A stretch of DNA of 64,000 bases from Cavia porcellus (lineage: Eukaryota > Chordata > Mammalia > Rodentia > Caviidae), in NCBI RefSeq assembly GCF_034190915.1, contig NW_026947496.1, forward strand, positions 32,980,001 to 33,044,000, read 5' to 3'. Of the stretch, positions 46,650 through 58,950 are shown piece by piece. Under the pieces are notes generated by a model, which was not told the origin of the DNA, did no database searches, and worked only from the letters and a program-made list of their open reading frames with translations. Position 1 is the first letter of the stretch, and each line of letters starts with the position of its first letter. Position numbers and translations under genes: made by a program.

Positions 46650-47680
46650 AATTAAACTAAAAAAAACTTTAAAAATACAAAATGAGAATATACTTAAACA
46701 AAATGTAATCCCATATATCCAGCTCACCAAAGGCAAACCCACTGGGAAATAAGATGTAACAATCTGAAAGCCACCCACCTGGACTCCCAGAAGTGGTAAC
46801 AGTGGAAGTAACAAAGTGAATGAATGAAGTTTTAGAAAAAAAATCAAATAATTTCTCAATTAACCACAGAGATGGTAACTACAATGAAAGACATGCTTCA
46901 TGACTCTAGAAAAGATACAGATAAGAAAATACTGGAGCTTAGAAAAATGATGAGATCCATGAAAGCTCAAAATGGGAAAGAAATGGAATCCATAAAATGA
47001 TTCAAAAATATTCAGAAGATTAAAAATTTCATTGAAATGATATGTAGAGGACTGAGTCAATGTGAAGACAGAATCTCAGATAGAGAAGACAGGATTTCAG
47101 TTAGTGGTCATGAAAAGAAAGATTTCTTAACAGCAAGATACCATAAGGAATCAATCCAGCAAAAAAGATGATACAAAGAAGAATGACATAAGAATGATCA
47201 GAGTTAATGAAAAAGCAAGACATAACACACATGACATTAAAAAAAAAACTTGTTCACAGATGTCATGGCAGAAAATTTCCCTAGCAGAGAAAAATAATTT
47301 GACTTGCAGATAAGTGAGGCTTACAGAATTCCAATTATCCATGATCAAAAAAAAATCTATAGTAAGGCATACCATAGTCAGGATTTCAGAAATTTGACAC
47401 AAATAAAGAATAATTAAAAGCTATTCAATAAAAGAAACAAATTGCCTCTAAATAAAATCCCATCAGAATCACAGCAGACTTTTCAACATAAACTCTCAAA
47501 TAAAGGAGAGCTTGGAGTGAAGTAGTTCAAGCCCTAAAAGAAAGCAACCTCCAACTCATACTTATGTACCCTGAAAAATACCTTTCAAAACTGGTGAAAA
47601 AATAAGATACTTGGATGATACAGAACATTTTAGAAAATTCAAAAGAAATAGACTAGCAGAATGAATCAAGAAGCAATATT
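46650..47680 (+). pseudogene. L1 ORF1 remnant (L1-c)
   Basis: The sequence is collinear with the ORF1 remnant of L1-b in its first 400 bp (shared 'atgcttcatgactctagaaa' at about 46892-46911). It continues into a downstream ORF1/C-terminal block ('tcagaatcacagcagacttt' at 47464) characteristic of older mammalian L1 ORF1 sequences. No frame longer than about 80 codons remains. Confidence 0.7.
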
Positions 47681-47950
47681 CAGCAATTTACTGTATACAA
47701 GAAAAACATTTAATTCAAAAAAGAATTCATAGACTGAAAGTTAAAGGATGGAAAACAATACTTTATGAACAGGAACCAGCAAAAAAAGCAGGGGAAACTA
47801 TTCTATTTGCAGATAAATGGATTTCAAGCCAAGACAGATTAAGAGACATAAAGGTCACTATATCCTTAGAAAGGGAACAATCCAAGAGGAATAGAGAACA
47901 ATCATAAATATATATGCTGCAGATAGCAGTTCACCAAACTACATAAAACA

Positions 47951-48676
47951 AATACTAACAGACATCAGGGGCTGGGGATTTAGTTTGGCAGCATGAGCGC
48001 CTGCCTGGCAAGCATGAGGTCATGAGTTCAATCACTGGTACCAAAAATAAAAAGTACAAAGCAAGCACCTCCACACCCTGGTAAGTGGTGGTGGTGGGGC
48101 AGACTGTGGCCCTTCCAGGGGAAGAACTGGCAGCAGCTCCTGAAATCTGCGCCATGTTGGAACTTAGGACGGTGTGAAACCAAACAACCAGCCTGCCTCC
48201 CTGCTAAGCAATAGTGAACCTACTGATGCACAGCCTAGAGTCAAACATCCCACTTCCCCTAGCCCCCTTCTCCGGTCCCCCCGTTAGCAAATGGGCACCA
48301 GAAATCTGATCGTCTCCTGGGAGGTTGACCATAGCAAATAAGGGGGGATTTCCTTCTACCATCTCTTTGAAGGCAAATATTTTTATTACTGTTTTGCTCT
48401 ATTTTGATTAATGGTACTACTCTATTCAATATTCTGTTTTGATAAGTTCTGTAATGTTCTATATTTCATCTCATTTTGATATATGTGATTGAAAGAACAA
48501 TTATTATAAAGATAACAAAATATACTATGATACCTATTACTGTTATCCCAGTAACCTGCTGTGAAGTTCTGTACCAATTTCACTGTATGATCTTAGCTGG
48601 CTTTATTCTGTCTTGTTCTGTTGCATTTTACCACTTTCAAAATAAAATTAAAAAAATAAAAAGTACTAAGAGACAT
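47951..48676 (+). mobile_element. Composite L1-tailed non-autonomous retroelement, copy E2 (with ID-like head)
   Basis: The insert 47966-48661 (696 bp) sits in L1-c ORF2 between 15-bp near-identical direct repeats: aatactaacagacat (47951-47965) and agtactaagagacat (48662-48676). From 5' to 3': an ID-like SINE (47968-48044); a 70-bp linker; a body from about 48117 alignable with the start of E1 ('agctcctgaaatctgcgcca' against 'tcctccacagaatcagccac', then 'aaaccaaacaaccagcctgc' against 'aaaccaactagccagcc'); a T/G-rich tail from about 48370 homologous to L1-d 3' UTR units ('gataacaaaatatactatga' at 48513-48532, matching E1 at 36727-36746 with one change). It ends 'ctttcaaaataaaatt' (AATAAA 48641-48646) plus an A-rich run. 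No coding frame. Confidence 0.7.
47968..48044 (+). mobile_element. ID-like (tRNA-derived) SINE head of E2
   Basis: 'gggctggggatttagtttgg' holds the A-box-like region and 'catgagttcaatcactgg' the B-box-like region, followed by 'taccaaaaataaaaa'. It closely resembles the SINE at 53848-53935. Because the outer duplications enclose both it and the composite body, it was either part of the mobilised unit or a later insertion near the 5' end. Confidence 0.8.
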
Positions 48677-51600
48677 GAAAAATCAAATAAGCACTAATAT
48701 GATTATAATGAAGGAACTCCATACTTCGCTGTCACAAGCAGACAGGTCACCTAGACAAAAAAAAATCAACAACACAGTGTCAGAACTGAACCAAACTTTT
48801 GAACAGGTGGACTTAGTAAATGTCTATAGAGTATTCTACCTCATACCATTAGAATACACATCTTCCTAGTTGCACACAGGAAGCGTCCAAAATAGACCAC
48901 ATACTAGCAAATAGAACATGCTTAAGTAAATGCAAAGGAATTGAAATTATTCCATGTATATTATTGTACCATAGAGCAATGAAATTGGAAATCAATATCA
49001 AAGGACACCACAAGAACTTCATAAACACATGGAAAATAAATAACACCCTTCTGAACAACCAATAGGTCATTGAGAAAATTAAAGAAAAACTTAGACAGCT
49101 TGTACAATTAAGCTATAATGCCACTACAACATACAGGAATTTATGGGACACAAGGAAAGCAGTCCTACAAAGGAAATTTACAGCAGAGAGTACTCATATC
49201 AGAACAGAGTGGACTCAAATGAACAAAGTTGCACCTCAAACTTCTAGAAAAATAAAAGCAAGCCAACCTCAAAGCTTATAGGAGGGAGGAAATGATAAAG
49301 ATCAAAGTAGTAATTAATGAAATAGAGATGAATAAAACAATATAAAGAATCAATGAATCAAAGTGTTGGTCCTTTGAATGATAAAATTGACAAACTCTTA
49401 GCCAACCTTATCAAAAAAAGGAAAGAAAAGATTCAAACCAAGAAATCAGGAATGAAAAAGGTAAGATCACCAACTACCCTGCAGAAATCCAGAAGGTTAT
49501 CTATACCTACTTGGAGGGCCTGTATTCTAATAAGATAGACAATGCAGGAGAAATGGACAGATTCCTAGATATATACGAATTAACAAAACTGAATCAAGAT
49601 GATACAAAAATTCTAAATAAATCAACATGAATCAATGAAATTGAAAATTTAATCAAATTCTGTCAACAAAGAAAAACCATGGCCCTTACAAATTCACTGC
49701 TAAATTCTACAAGAAGTTTAGAGAAGATCCAATAATATTACTTCTCAAACTCTTTCATGAAATTGAAAAGGAAGCAAGCATAACCCTGACACCAAAACCA
49801 GAGAAGGAGCCAACCTAAAAAGAGAATTACAGGCCAATATCACTAATGAACATAGATGCAAAAATCCTCAATAAGGTAGATAGCGGCAAACAGAATGTAG
49901 CAAATCAAGATTATACACCATGACCAAATAGGATTCATCCTAGGGATGCAAGAATGGTTCAACATATACAAATCAATAAATGTAATACACCATGTTAACA
50001 GAACCAAGCATATTAATGATATGATCACCCTCATAGACTCAGAAAAAAGCATTTGATAAAATCTAATACCCATTTGTGATTTTTAAAAAACCTTATGGAA
50101 AATTGGAAGAGATATTCTTTACCTGAATCTGATAAAAGCCACCTATGATAAACCAACAGCCAACCTCATACTAAATGAACAAAAGCTGAAAATTTTCACT
50201 CTAAAGCCAGGAACAAGAAAAGAACACCCATTGTCACTACTCTTATTCAGTATAGTTCTGGAAACGTTAGCCAGAGCAATTAGACAAGAGAAGGAAGTAA
50301 AAGAAATAATGATAGGAAAGGAAAAATTTAAACTATCACTATTTGCAGATGACTCTACAGAAAGGTCCCCAAATACTCCACCAAAAGTCTACTTAGATTG
50401 AATAACCAAATTCAGTAGCATAGCTGGATATAAAGTCAACATTCAGAAATTAATAGCCTTTTTGTACATAAATAACAAACTCATTGAGAGAGAAATGAGA
50501 TGTAGGGAAACAATGCCTTTCATAATAGCATTGAAAAAAATGAAATACCTAGGAATTTTCCTTTATTTGGAAGAACAATGAAGGAAGTAAAAGATCTGTA
50601 CAGTGAAAAGTACAGTACTCAAAGTAAGGAAATTGAGAGAATATCAGAAAACAGAAAAATATCCCTTCTTTTCGGGTAGGAAGGATAACTATAGTAAAAA
50701 TGGCCATACTTCCAAAATTATTATACAGATTTAATGCCTCCCAATCAAAATTCCAACAGCATATCTCACAGAATTAGAGAAAACAATCCTGATTCATTTG
50801 GAATCAGAAGAGCCTAAATCAGCAAAAGCAATTCTGGGCAACAAAGACAAAGCAGGAGGCATCACAATCTTTGACTTGAGATTATATTACAAAGTGACTG
50901 TGATTTTTTTTTTAAAAAAGCATGATTCTGGCCAATAAACAGACCCAAGCATCAATGGAGCAGATGCAACTCCAGCCATAGCTTGCCACATTACCTTTGA
51001 CAAAGATGCCAAATACCTTCACTAAAAGGAAGATAGTTTTTTAAACAAATAGTGCTGGAAAAATTGTCTTTGAACATCCTGAAGATTAAAACTAGACCCA
51101 TGTTTCTCACCATATTCTAAAGTCAAAATGGATCAAAGATATAAATATTAAAACAGAAACACTAAATCTGCTGGAAAAAATAGAACTCTTGAAAACATTG
51201 CTGCAGGCAAAGACTTAATGAACAAAACCCCAAACCACATAGAGGCTATCAGAAAGAATCAACAACTGGGATACCATCTTACTAAAAAGCTTTTGCACAG
51301 CAAGAGAAAGAACCAAACAAAGTGAAGAGATAACCACAGGGTGGGAAAAAATTTTTCCAGCTGTTCCATAAAGGCTTACTATCTAGATAAAGAACTCAAA
51401 AAGTCAGACCTCTCCCAAATTTAAAGAACCAATCCAAAAACAGGCATCTGAAATGAATGAATACTTCTCAGATGAAGAAGTAGAAACAGTAAACAAATTT
51501 ATGGAAAAATATTTGACATCATTAGTCATTTGTGAAATGCAAATTAAAACAATGCTGAGATTCCATCTCACCCAGAAAGAATAATGATTATCAAGAAGTC

Positions 51601-52335
51601 AACCAATAACAAACTGTGACCGAGCTGTGGGGGAAAAGAAACCTTTTCCCACTGTTGGTAGAACTGTGAAAATCAGTGTGGTAATTTCTCAAAAACCTGT
51701 GACTTGAGGTTCCACTTGACCCAGCTATTCCCCTTCTTGATATATTCCAGCAAGAATCCCAAGCAATTCTTTGACTGCCACAGCTATATATGCACACCCA
51801 CGTTCATAGCAGTACAGTTTGTAACAGCTAAATCTTAGAAACAGCCCAAATGCACACCAACTGATGAATGGACAAAGAAGATGTGGGTTATTTTTAATAC
51901 AATGCAATACTAATTTGCCATAAAGAAGAATAAACTTGAGACATTTCTAGGTAAAGAGGTGCATCTTGAGACCATATACTTAAATGAGGTAAATTGGACA
52001 CACATGTACAAATATCACATTGTTTCTCTAGTGTGAGGAATCAAACGTGTAAATAAGGACCAGAATATATAATAGATACTGTGAGATAGGAAGATAATAT
52101 TCAAATATGGAAGGGGAACTAGGGAGAAGAAGGAGAAAGAAAGGAAGGGGGAAAAAAGAAGGAAAAACTGGAAACAAAGTTTTATAAATAAGATGCAAAA
52201 GAGGGATTGAGGGAGGGAAGGGGAACGGGAAAAAGAATCAAGTTACATCATGTAGAGGTACAATTTTCATATGATGAATGTGAGCATTATGTATACCTAA
52301 AATATACCAATAAATTTAACTTAAAAAATAATAAA

Positions 52336-52769
52336 AATTAAAATTCTATTTGACCCAGAACAAAAGAAAAGTCGACATGCTCTTCATCAAGAGTTTTTTC
52401 AGCTCGGGAACTCCCAATAGACTCTGGTCGGTACTTCCTCCCCGCCCCCCGATCTGCAGGCCCCATTGCACTTCAGCAAGCATTAGAGCACCCACCTCAT
52501 CACATGGCATCAGTTTGTGTACCCCACATTGCACTTCAACTTCTCGTTCATAATGCTTTGATTCCCTTTGATTCTTCTGGCCATGTCACCTGGTAATTGA
52601 CATCGCTCCTAATCTATTCTACCCCTGCAGCAGATTTTCAGATCATGTTTGATATGTATTTTAGGTGGTCAATGACAAACTCCAAAGAATCATCTTATTT
52701 TTTTATGTAAGAAACAATCTGAATATTCTGCCAATGCCCTACATCCCTGTTAATCTCAGGTACTATGTG
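52336..52769. other. Unassigned DNA
   Basis: Nothing recognised beyond a C-rich spot near 52440-52450 and a duplicated phrase 'cattgcacttca' (about 52463 and 52526). Confidence 0.3.
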
Positions 52770-52985
52770 AGATCCAAACCTTCCAGTTCTGGCGCCAACA
52801 CCTGGGCTTTTATTCCTGCGTAGCTCTGTATATTCCTAACCTGACTGCAGTTCTTAGTTGCAATGACAGCAGGGCCAACTGAGCAGGAATCAAAACCTCC
52901 AAAACTGTGAATCAAAATAACCATTTTCTTTTTACAACTTAATGAGTTCTTATCATTCCTTATCATTTGTCTATTGAACAAACCA
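52770..52985 (+). mobile_element. MaLR-like LTR 3' end fragment
   Basis: 'gggccaactgagcaggaatc' then 'aaaacctccaaaactgtgaa' and 'tcaaaataaccattttcttt' follow the 3' end of MaLR-class LTRs ('gaaacctctaaaactgtgagccaaaataaacc'). The 5' part is unclear. Confidence 0.45.
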
Positions 52986-53845
52986 TTTCAGGAGTAGGGC
53001 AGGCATATACCTATGTGTCTGTGGACACTGTAGCTCTTTACTTGTAAATATTTATAAATTATCGACTGTTTTCATTCTTGTCACCATTAATGAGAAGTTT
53101 GCATAGACAATGAAATTATCAAATGTCTCAGTGATTCCTTCTCACTAAGAAAGCTAAGTGATGAACCTGCTTTTCCCCTGCGCCCTGCACTCTTGCACAG
53201 CCCTCCCCACACACGTTAAGGACATGGGACCCTGGGCGCAACTCTCTTCTCATCTGGCGGGCATGCAGCCACATGTGTCGTGGGCTGTGTTGAAACCACT
53301 CTCTTCAACCACGTGGGGTTCAGCGAGAAGCTGCTGGGCGCCTCCATGTGGAAATAACCGAGAGGAAGACATTCTGTGTTTCTTCAGGGCACAGGCACCT
53401 CTGTTTATGGGTGCTTTAAAATTCAGATTATGGAAAAATATGAAAAGCACGGCAATTTTTTGAAAAGCCATTTGGGATAATTTATGTGTGGTGTTATGTA
53501 AGTTAATGAGATGCAACTTTTGTACACATGGTAATTGTAAAGGGCAAAGAATTTGGCACAAAAAGCAGGTGGTAGAAAAGAAAGTTTGTTCCTCATGGTG
53601 GCAGGCCTTGCACTGTGAGAGAGCCACTTGTGAGTCTGGGGGACAGGCCTGGCTGTCTCTTACTTCAACAGCAGTTGCTCTGGACTGCAGCCCCACACCG
53701 CGTTGGGCATAATCAGCCTTGAGAGTGGCCTGCCTGCGTTAGCAAATACAAACAGGCCCTAGGACTCAATTTGAATTCCCATAAACAGGCCATACCTGTT
53801 TCAATATAACTGTGCCCCATATGACATGTGGGGGCATCTTATACT
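52986..53845. other. Unassigned DNA
   Basis: No repeat recognised. The 148-codon minus frame at 53250-53696 is among the longest outside L1, but has no recognisable domain, and a plus frame overlaps it with no better case. Confidence 0.35.
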
Positions 53846-53847
53846 TA

Positions 53848-53935
53848 AAAAGCATGGCCAGGGACATAGCTCAGTGGCACAGTGTCTGCCTGACAAATGT
53901 GAGGTCATGAGTTCAAACCCTGGTACAAAACAAAA
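53848..53935 (+). mobile_element. ID-like SINE
   Basis: A complete unit: 'catggccagggacatagctc' (A-box region 'tagctcagtggc'), 'gtctgcctgacaaatgtgag', 'catgagttcaaaccctgg' (B box) and an A-rich tail. It is tRNA-derived but lacks a cloverleaf and the tRNA 3' half, so it is not a tRNA gene. Confidence 0.88.
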
Positions 53936-55919
53936 ATGCATTTGCTGTTTATTAGAAATTCAGGTTGAATTCTATGTCTTATGTTTTTCCTGACAATCCT
54001 GCTTAGGCGTCCTCCCTCCACACAGAATAGTGAAGCAGCACTGGTGAGAAGAGAGGTCAACAAAAACAGCACGGAGGGAGAAACCAGTGCCATCGCTCCT
54101 GGTAGAGAGGGTAAGGACTTTAGGCTTCAGCACTAGATCTGCTTAAAATAAAAATTGCATAAAGAATGAGTGCAGTGGGCTTTCCAGCACAAAACATGGT
54201 TCTGATTAAATTGAAAAGTGTTTTCTTAAAATAACACCAGAATAGCATTCAATGGTGATTACACAAGTTAAATTTAAGGAGGAATTTCCCCAGTTTCCCT
54301 ATTCCTCCCTCTTTCCCTCCCTCTGTCCTGCCCTTGATTTGATTTTTGCCTTTTGTCTTTCTTCCCTTCTTTGCTTTCTGAATAAGTACCAGCTCTGCCT
54401 AACTCTGTGCAAAGCAAACTTCAGCATGTCTGTTTCCATTCCTCCCTGCTGCATTTTTCTTTAAGACTTCTTGGAAAATTACAATTGCATAAACCTTCAA
54501 AGTTTCAATGGAAAACTTCAAGGTTCAAAATGATGATTACTTTCATTGCAAAGTGCATCCACTATGACCTGGGGAGAAAGGAGCTAGAAATTAAAGTGAA
54601 TTAAAGTGGCCAGTGTGTGCTGAGTGACGCCAGCCTTAGGCAAGTTCTGAGCCTCCTGCTCCTGCCACAGTCTAATGGCATCGCTAAGAGCAGAGGCAGA
54701 GCTTTAACAGTGCACTTCTAAAGCAGGGTGGACCGCAGCTCTTTTTAGAAACATCTCAACAAAACGATAAATAACAATTTGGGTCACCGAAGAGGCAAGT
54801 CTCCCCAAAACAGAGAAGTACCAGTTGCCTTTGTGCTTAATTCTGCCTAAATTCAGAAACTGTTTCTAATCCACCTACTGTCCTTGTAAGCCAGAAAAAA
54901 AGGTAGGGAGGGGATGAGATGTGTGGAAGAAACACCACAAAATTGGCTTGGTTCTGTTTTTAAAACCCTTGCCTGGATACTGTGCAGGTCATTTTTTATT
55001 CCAGGGTCCTGCTAGGGGACACTGAAAAATGACCCAAGTGCATTCATAAGTAGTCAGCAGATGTTCATTAGCTAATATTTATCACACGTCTCCATCATCT
55101 AAGAGCCCTGAATTTCTAAACTCATGGAGCCCATGTTTTGCCTACCTCCTCTGCATGTGCTTGCTAAGTGTGGACGCACACTGTCCTCAGAGCCTTAGTT
55201 TTTGAATTCTTTCATCAGAAAGGACACAAATGTCAGTCACTGCCCTGGCCTCTTCCTTTGGGCCCATCTCTCCTGTCAGGAAGCTGTCACCATGAACAGC
55301 TAATCTACACCTAGTCTCTGGTGTCTTTAGGCTAATTCTGCCTTAGTGTGAGCAGCTGCTCACCCTTGAGAAAGAGCATGTTCCCACCTTTCATTTCATC
55401 TTCAAAAGGAAATTCATCCTCTTACAAATTATAGACTGAGAAACTATTTTCTCTTGCCATGATCAGGAGGAAGACGGAGCTTTAGAAGAAAGCCTTGACC
55501 ACAACAGCACCCAGGCTGAAATGCTCATGCTATTAAAACCAAGGAAAAAGCACAAAACAAGAGATTGGAAAACATCAGGAGAAGACAGAAGCTTGTCTTT
55601 GCATGGCTAATGCAGCTAGAAAGAAATCCAGTGGTTGTAATTCTGCACTGTGCCTAGGAAAGGATTTGGAGGCTCCTCCTGGACTGCTGAGAGGCTTGGG
55701 TGCCTGCCTCCTCCTGTGCTGTGTGCCAGCACACCTTGTAAGTTCAACGGAGACATTAAAAGTAATGTGGCTGAATGGCAGGTGATGGGCAGGGTTCTCA
55801 GGACCCAGTCTGAGGACTGTACTAGACCTCACAACTTTTCATTTTTTGTCCATATCCTTGGTGATAAATACACACCTAAGGAGAGCCCTGTGGATGTGGA
55901 TGAGCGATAGTCCCCAATA
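53936..55919. other. Unassigned DNA
   Basis: About 2 kb with no recognised gene or repeat. 54720-54880 looks non-repetitive and contains 'aaaacgataaataacaat' and 'gggtcaccgaa', a possible conserved element. Frames at 55575-55910 overlap on both strands without domains. Confidence 0.35.
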
Positions 55920-55924
55920 GTTGT

Positions 55925-56005
55925 CTCTTAGAAACTTAGAAAGTCAGTTCTAGAAGGAACCTAGAGATTCATGTAGTCTAATGGCTATTTTTAGATTAGG
56001 AAACA
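55925..56005. mobile_element. Possible ancient MIR-like fragment
   Basis: 'gttctagaaggaacctagag' followed by 'gattcatgtagtctaatggc' resembles an old mammalian repeat phrase ('gaccttagagatcatctagtccaaccc'). Family and strand are uncertain. Confidence 0.3.
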
Positions 56006-56154
56006 TGTACAGAAGAATAAAGAAGGGTCTCTGCCTCCATTTCCTCCCCTAACTACCCTGCCCTGCATGGTTATGTTTTATGCCTTCTTACACTCCTAAG
56101 AGGCTGTCATGAAGGAGGGAAGCACTCCACGGGGTGCACATGCTTGGACAATAA

Positions 56155-56380
56155 ACAATAATAATAACAACTACTTACTGAATGTGGGCTATTTCAAGCA
56201 TTTCTTTCTATCACCCATAATCCTCATAACAAGTCCACAGTGTATTTAAAAAAACACATGTTACAGATGAGGAGGCAGGTTAAGAGAGCTTAAGTAACTG
56301 GAAAAGGGCCACACAAGGGATAAATCCTAGAGATGGGATCACAAATCAGCCCTTTCAGTCTCAAAAGTGCATGCTTTTCT
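56155..56380 (-). mobile_element. MIR SINE, antisense, nearly complete
   Basis: 'aacaactacttactgaatgt', 'cacccataatcctcataaca', 'gttacagatgaggaggcagg', 'agagcttaagtaactggaaa' and 'gggccacacaaggg' reproduce the reverse complement of MIR in order over about 225 bp, including the tRNA-derived part ('gatgggatcacaaatcagcc'). Confidence 0.8.
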
Positions 56381-56812
56381 TGAAAGACTGCTCTGGTTTG
56401 CAAACTCTGTCAGCTTTAAGATGCAAGTAGAATCCTGATGAATCCAACAGGAGCGGTATGGTTCAGTTGTGAAGTGATGTCTTTACTGACAGCTAATTAA
56501 TCTACATTCTCATACTTACTGTAAGAGCAAAGACAACAAATGGCATCAGAAAACAAAAACTAAAATTTATAAGTCGTGGGACTGCAGGATTAAGAGTCTG
56601 GGAGGAAGATATGTCTTTTTCTCTGCTTACTTGTGATTTGTCATTTCCCTTCAGTCAAGTGATTTCAGACTATAGGAATCAGATACAGGAGCTAAATCAT
56701 TCAAGGATCTTGATAATTCTATCCCAGGAACATGTGACAATAAGGAACATCCTACTTAAAATGCCATGTTTCACAACTGCAATGAAGAAGTTCCTAGAAT
56801 AAGGATACAGCA
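56381..56812. other. Unassigned DNA
   Basis: Nothing recognised. Confidence 0.3.
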
Positions 56813-57258
56813 GATGGTGTAGTGGCTTCCAAAGATGTCCAAGTCCTGGAATCTGTGGGTAGGTTAGGTTGCATAGCAAGAAGGAATTGAGATTACAATG
56901 GAGATAAGGCTGCAAGCCAGAGGACCTAGACATGGGGAGAGAATTTTGGATTATCTAAGGGTGCGAGAGGACTACACAAAGGTCCTTATAAATTGGCATG
57001 GGAGGCAGAAGAGGACCGTTGGAAGAAAAAGGGACCATGAAAACAGGTTGGAATGATGCAATGTGAGCACTCACTGAGATGTGAGGAGCCCTAGAAGTCA
57101 AAGAAGATGAAGAAGCAGATTTCCTTAGAGACTCCAGGAGGAACTCGGGCCTGCCATACCTTGACTTTAGGACTTCAGACCTCCAGAAGCAAAAGATAAT
57201 ACGTTTTTTTTTAAGCCTCCAGGTTGGGCTAATTTGTTACAGCAGCTTTGGGAACCCA
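56813..57258 (+). mobile_element. Solo LTR, MLT1-like MaLR (family D)
   Basis: Landmarks in order: 'ttccaaagatgtccaagtcc', 'gaatctgtgggtaggtta', 'agagaattttggattatcta', 'aaggtccttataaattgg', 'tgactttaggacttcagacc' and 'taatttgttacagcag'. This is the usual MLT1-type LTR order and orientation. It is older and more diverged than the family A LTRs. Confidence 0.75.
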
Positions 57259-58014
57259 TACATCCACTCTCCCTTCTTTCTCATGAACTAACATTTATTA
57301 GGAAACCAATGCTGTGTCAGATGTTAGTTTGTCTCACAGAGAGCGAAATAACAGTGGCCAAAATATCTCTGACATTTAAAATAAAGTTTATTTTCCTCAT
57401 GGAAAATTTCAAACTGACAGGTGGTTTTGGAAGTAGCTTCCCTGTTCCCCCAAGGCCAACCAGAGCCCCAAGCACTCCCCATGCCATTCCTCTGTACCCT
57501 CTATTGGGACTACCCTCTACAGCATGAGGAAGGTTAGCTCCCCACTGGACTCGATTCTAACATGTGAGAAAGGGGTGCTTCCCTTTCTTGTAAGGGTGTG
57601 GAAGGCAGAGAGGTCACACAGGGAGCAGAAGGCAGTCCTCCTCTCAGGTGGCCATCAGAGTTCAGATCCTGGAATTCTCAGAGTTGTCCCTAATGAAAAA
57701 AGTTCCAAATAACCAGAAGATTCTAGGAATGGTGGCCACTACCCAGGACAATTCATTGGTCCCTAAAGTAACCCACTGATGTTTAACCCACTAATGTTTA
57801 AGATGTAGAGCTATCAAATGGCATCACATAATCCTAAACTGTGGCCAGGACTAAGAAAAATTTATAGCACTCATCCTGGCCTTCCTGAACACAGTCCATT
57901 GTCTGTAAAACTCCTTTCTGTCATCCCATCAACCTTGTAACAACTGCAATCTGAATTCCACATGGTTGGTCACCTTTAGATTCAGTTAAGAAGAAGTGCA
58001 GCTTTTGCTCTTTT
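57259..58014. other. Unassigned DNA
   Basis: No gene or clear repeat. A 15-bp direct duplication ('aacccactgatgttt' / 'aacccactaatgttt') lies at about 57770-57800. Confidence 0.35.
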
Positions 58015-58165
58015 AGTTCTTTTAATCTTTACAACACCTTGAAAGGGAGATACTACAATTATCCTGCTTTTTAGAAATGAGGAATGCCAGGTATGTGGAC
58101 ATTAGTAACTTGCCCAAGGACTAGGTCATGGAATAAGATATGAATCTTCAGACAATCTGGCTCCA
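58015..58165 (-). mobile_element. MIR SINE, antisense
   Basis: 'ttttaatctttacaacacct', 'attatcctgctttttagaaa', 'tgaggaatgcc', 'agtaacttgcccaaggacta' and 'atctggctccagtca' match the reverse complement of MIR. Confidence 0.7.
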
Positions 58166-58514
58166 GTCATTGCAAACGAAAGAATGGATCCTGGAGAGCA
58201 ATGAGTAATCTCTGCGGGAAGTTCTTGGCTTGATATGAACCAAAGACAATTGTGGTCAAATGCAGCTTCGTACCAAAGAAGATAAAAACACATCCTGTAA
58301 GATATAATCACTTGTTCAGAGCTGAAAGCCAATATCAGAAATCTTTTGGCTATTGTATTACTAGATGAGATCTTTAATAACAGAGAAAAGATAAAACAAT
58401 TAAAATAATGTGTTAAAAAGCACTTAGGCAAGACACTAGACTAGAGACCCAGTATATCCTTGCAAATGCATGTCAATATTTTCTTTTTCATATGAGAGCC
58501 TAGATATCTTAATC

Positions 58515-58950
58515 AGTTAACAAGATTGACTAATTGCTCCAAAACTCAGTAGTTCAAGCAACCATTTTCAAGGTCACAATTTTGAGCATTGCAAGGGTAG
58601 GCTGGACTCCCTTTGCACATGTCCTCCCAGCTGCTGCTCAGCTCATGGATTCTGTTTTTAAGAATGGACTGCTGCAGGCTGGAGAACAAAAGAGGTCTTT
58701 GTCCCCAGCATGCAGCAGGTCAGCTTGGCTTATTCACGTAGTGCAGGAAATTTTCAGGTATAACAGCACAGCAAGTTTTGGGGCTCAAGCGCTTTTCAAG
58801 TCTCTGCTCATGTCACATTTGTCACTGCTCCACCACACAGAGATAAGGTGTGTGGAGGAAGACTTTGCCTCTTGATGGAAGGAGCACAAGTCACATAACA
58901 AGGGTGGACAAGGAAGACCTGGTGGCCATTCTCATCATCTACCACAATAT
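58515..58950. mobile_element. Ancient mammal-wide repeat, MLT-like (unassigned)
   Basis: 'ttgctccaaaactcagtagt', 'tcagctcatggattctg', 'agcgcttttcaagtctctgc', 'tcatgtcacatttgtcactg', 'acaagtcacataac' and 'atcatctaccaca' follow a repeat pattern I recognise from old mammalian sequences, but I cannot name the family. No coding capacity. Confidence 0.45.

Larger units (their letters stand above)
47700..51990 (+). pseudogene. L1 ORF2 remnant (L1-c): endonuclease and reverse transcriptase
   Basis: The endonuclease part runs about 47700-49250 and is split by the composite insert at 47966-48661. RT core: the '[19 protein letters not shown]'-like coding stretch lies near 49928-49980 and the catalytic FADD codons are intact at 50342-50353. 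The C-terminal Cys segment is decayed near 51600-51660. Many stops break the frame. Intact ORF2p would be the L1 endonuclease/reverse transcriptase; this copy is dead. Confidence 0.9.
45212..52335 (+). mobile_element. L1 LINE, near full length, sense (L1-c)
   Basis: The order is 5' UTR (about 45212-46640), ORF1 remnant (about 46650-47680), ORF2 remnant (about 47700-51990) and purine-rich 3' UTR (about 52010-52335, with 'aagaaggagaaagaaaggaa' and an A-rich end). Removing the insert at 47966-48661 leaves about 6.4 kb, full length for mammalian L1. It is collinear with L1-b and gives the reference for L1-b's deletions. Stops and frameshifts are frequent in both ORFs. No confident target duplication was found. 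Confidence 0.93.

Noticed and set aside
47966..48661. The E2 insert as part of L1-c itself
   Set aside because: L1-d and general L1 structure have continuous ORF2 at this point, and 15-bp direct repeats flank the insert.
53250..53696. A 148-codon minus-strand open frame as a gene
   Set aside because: No recognisable domain, no splice or promoter context, composition like random sequence, and a plus frame overlaps it. It is the longest frame outside L1 but within chance expectation for 64 kb.
53848..53935. A tRNA gene
   Set aside because: A- and B-box-like segments are present but no cloverleaf or acceptor stem forms; the A-rich tail shows it is an ID-like SINE.
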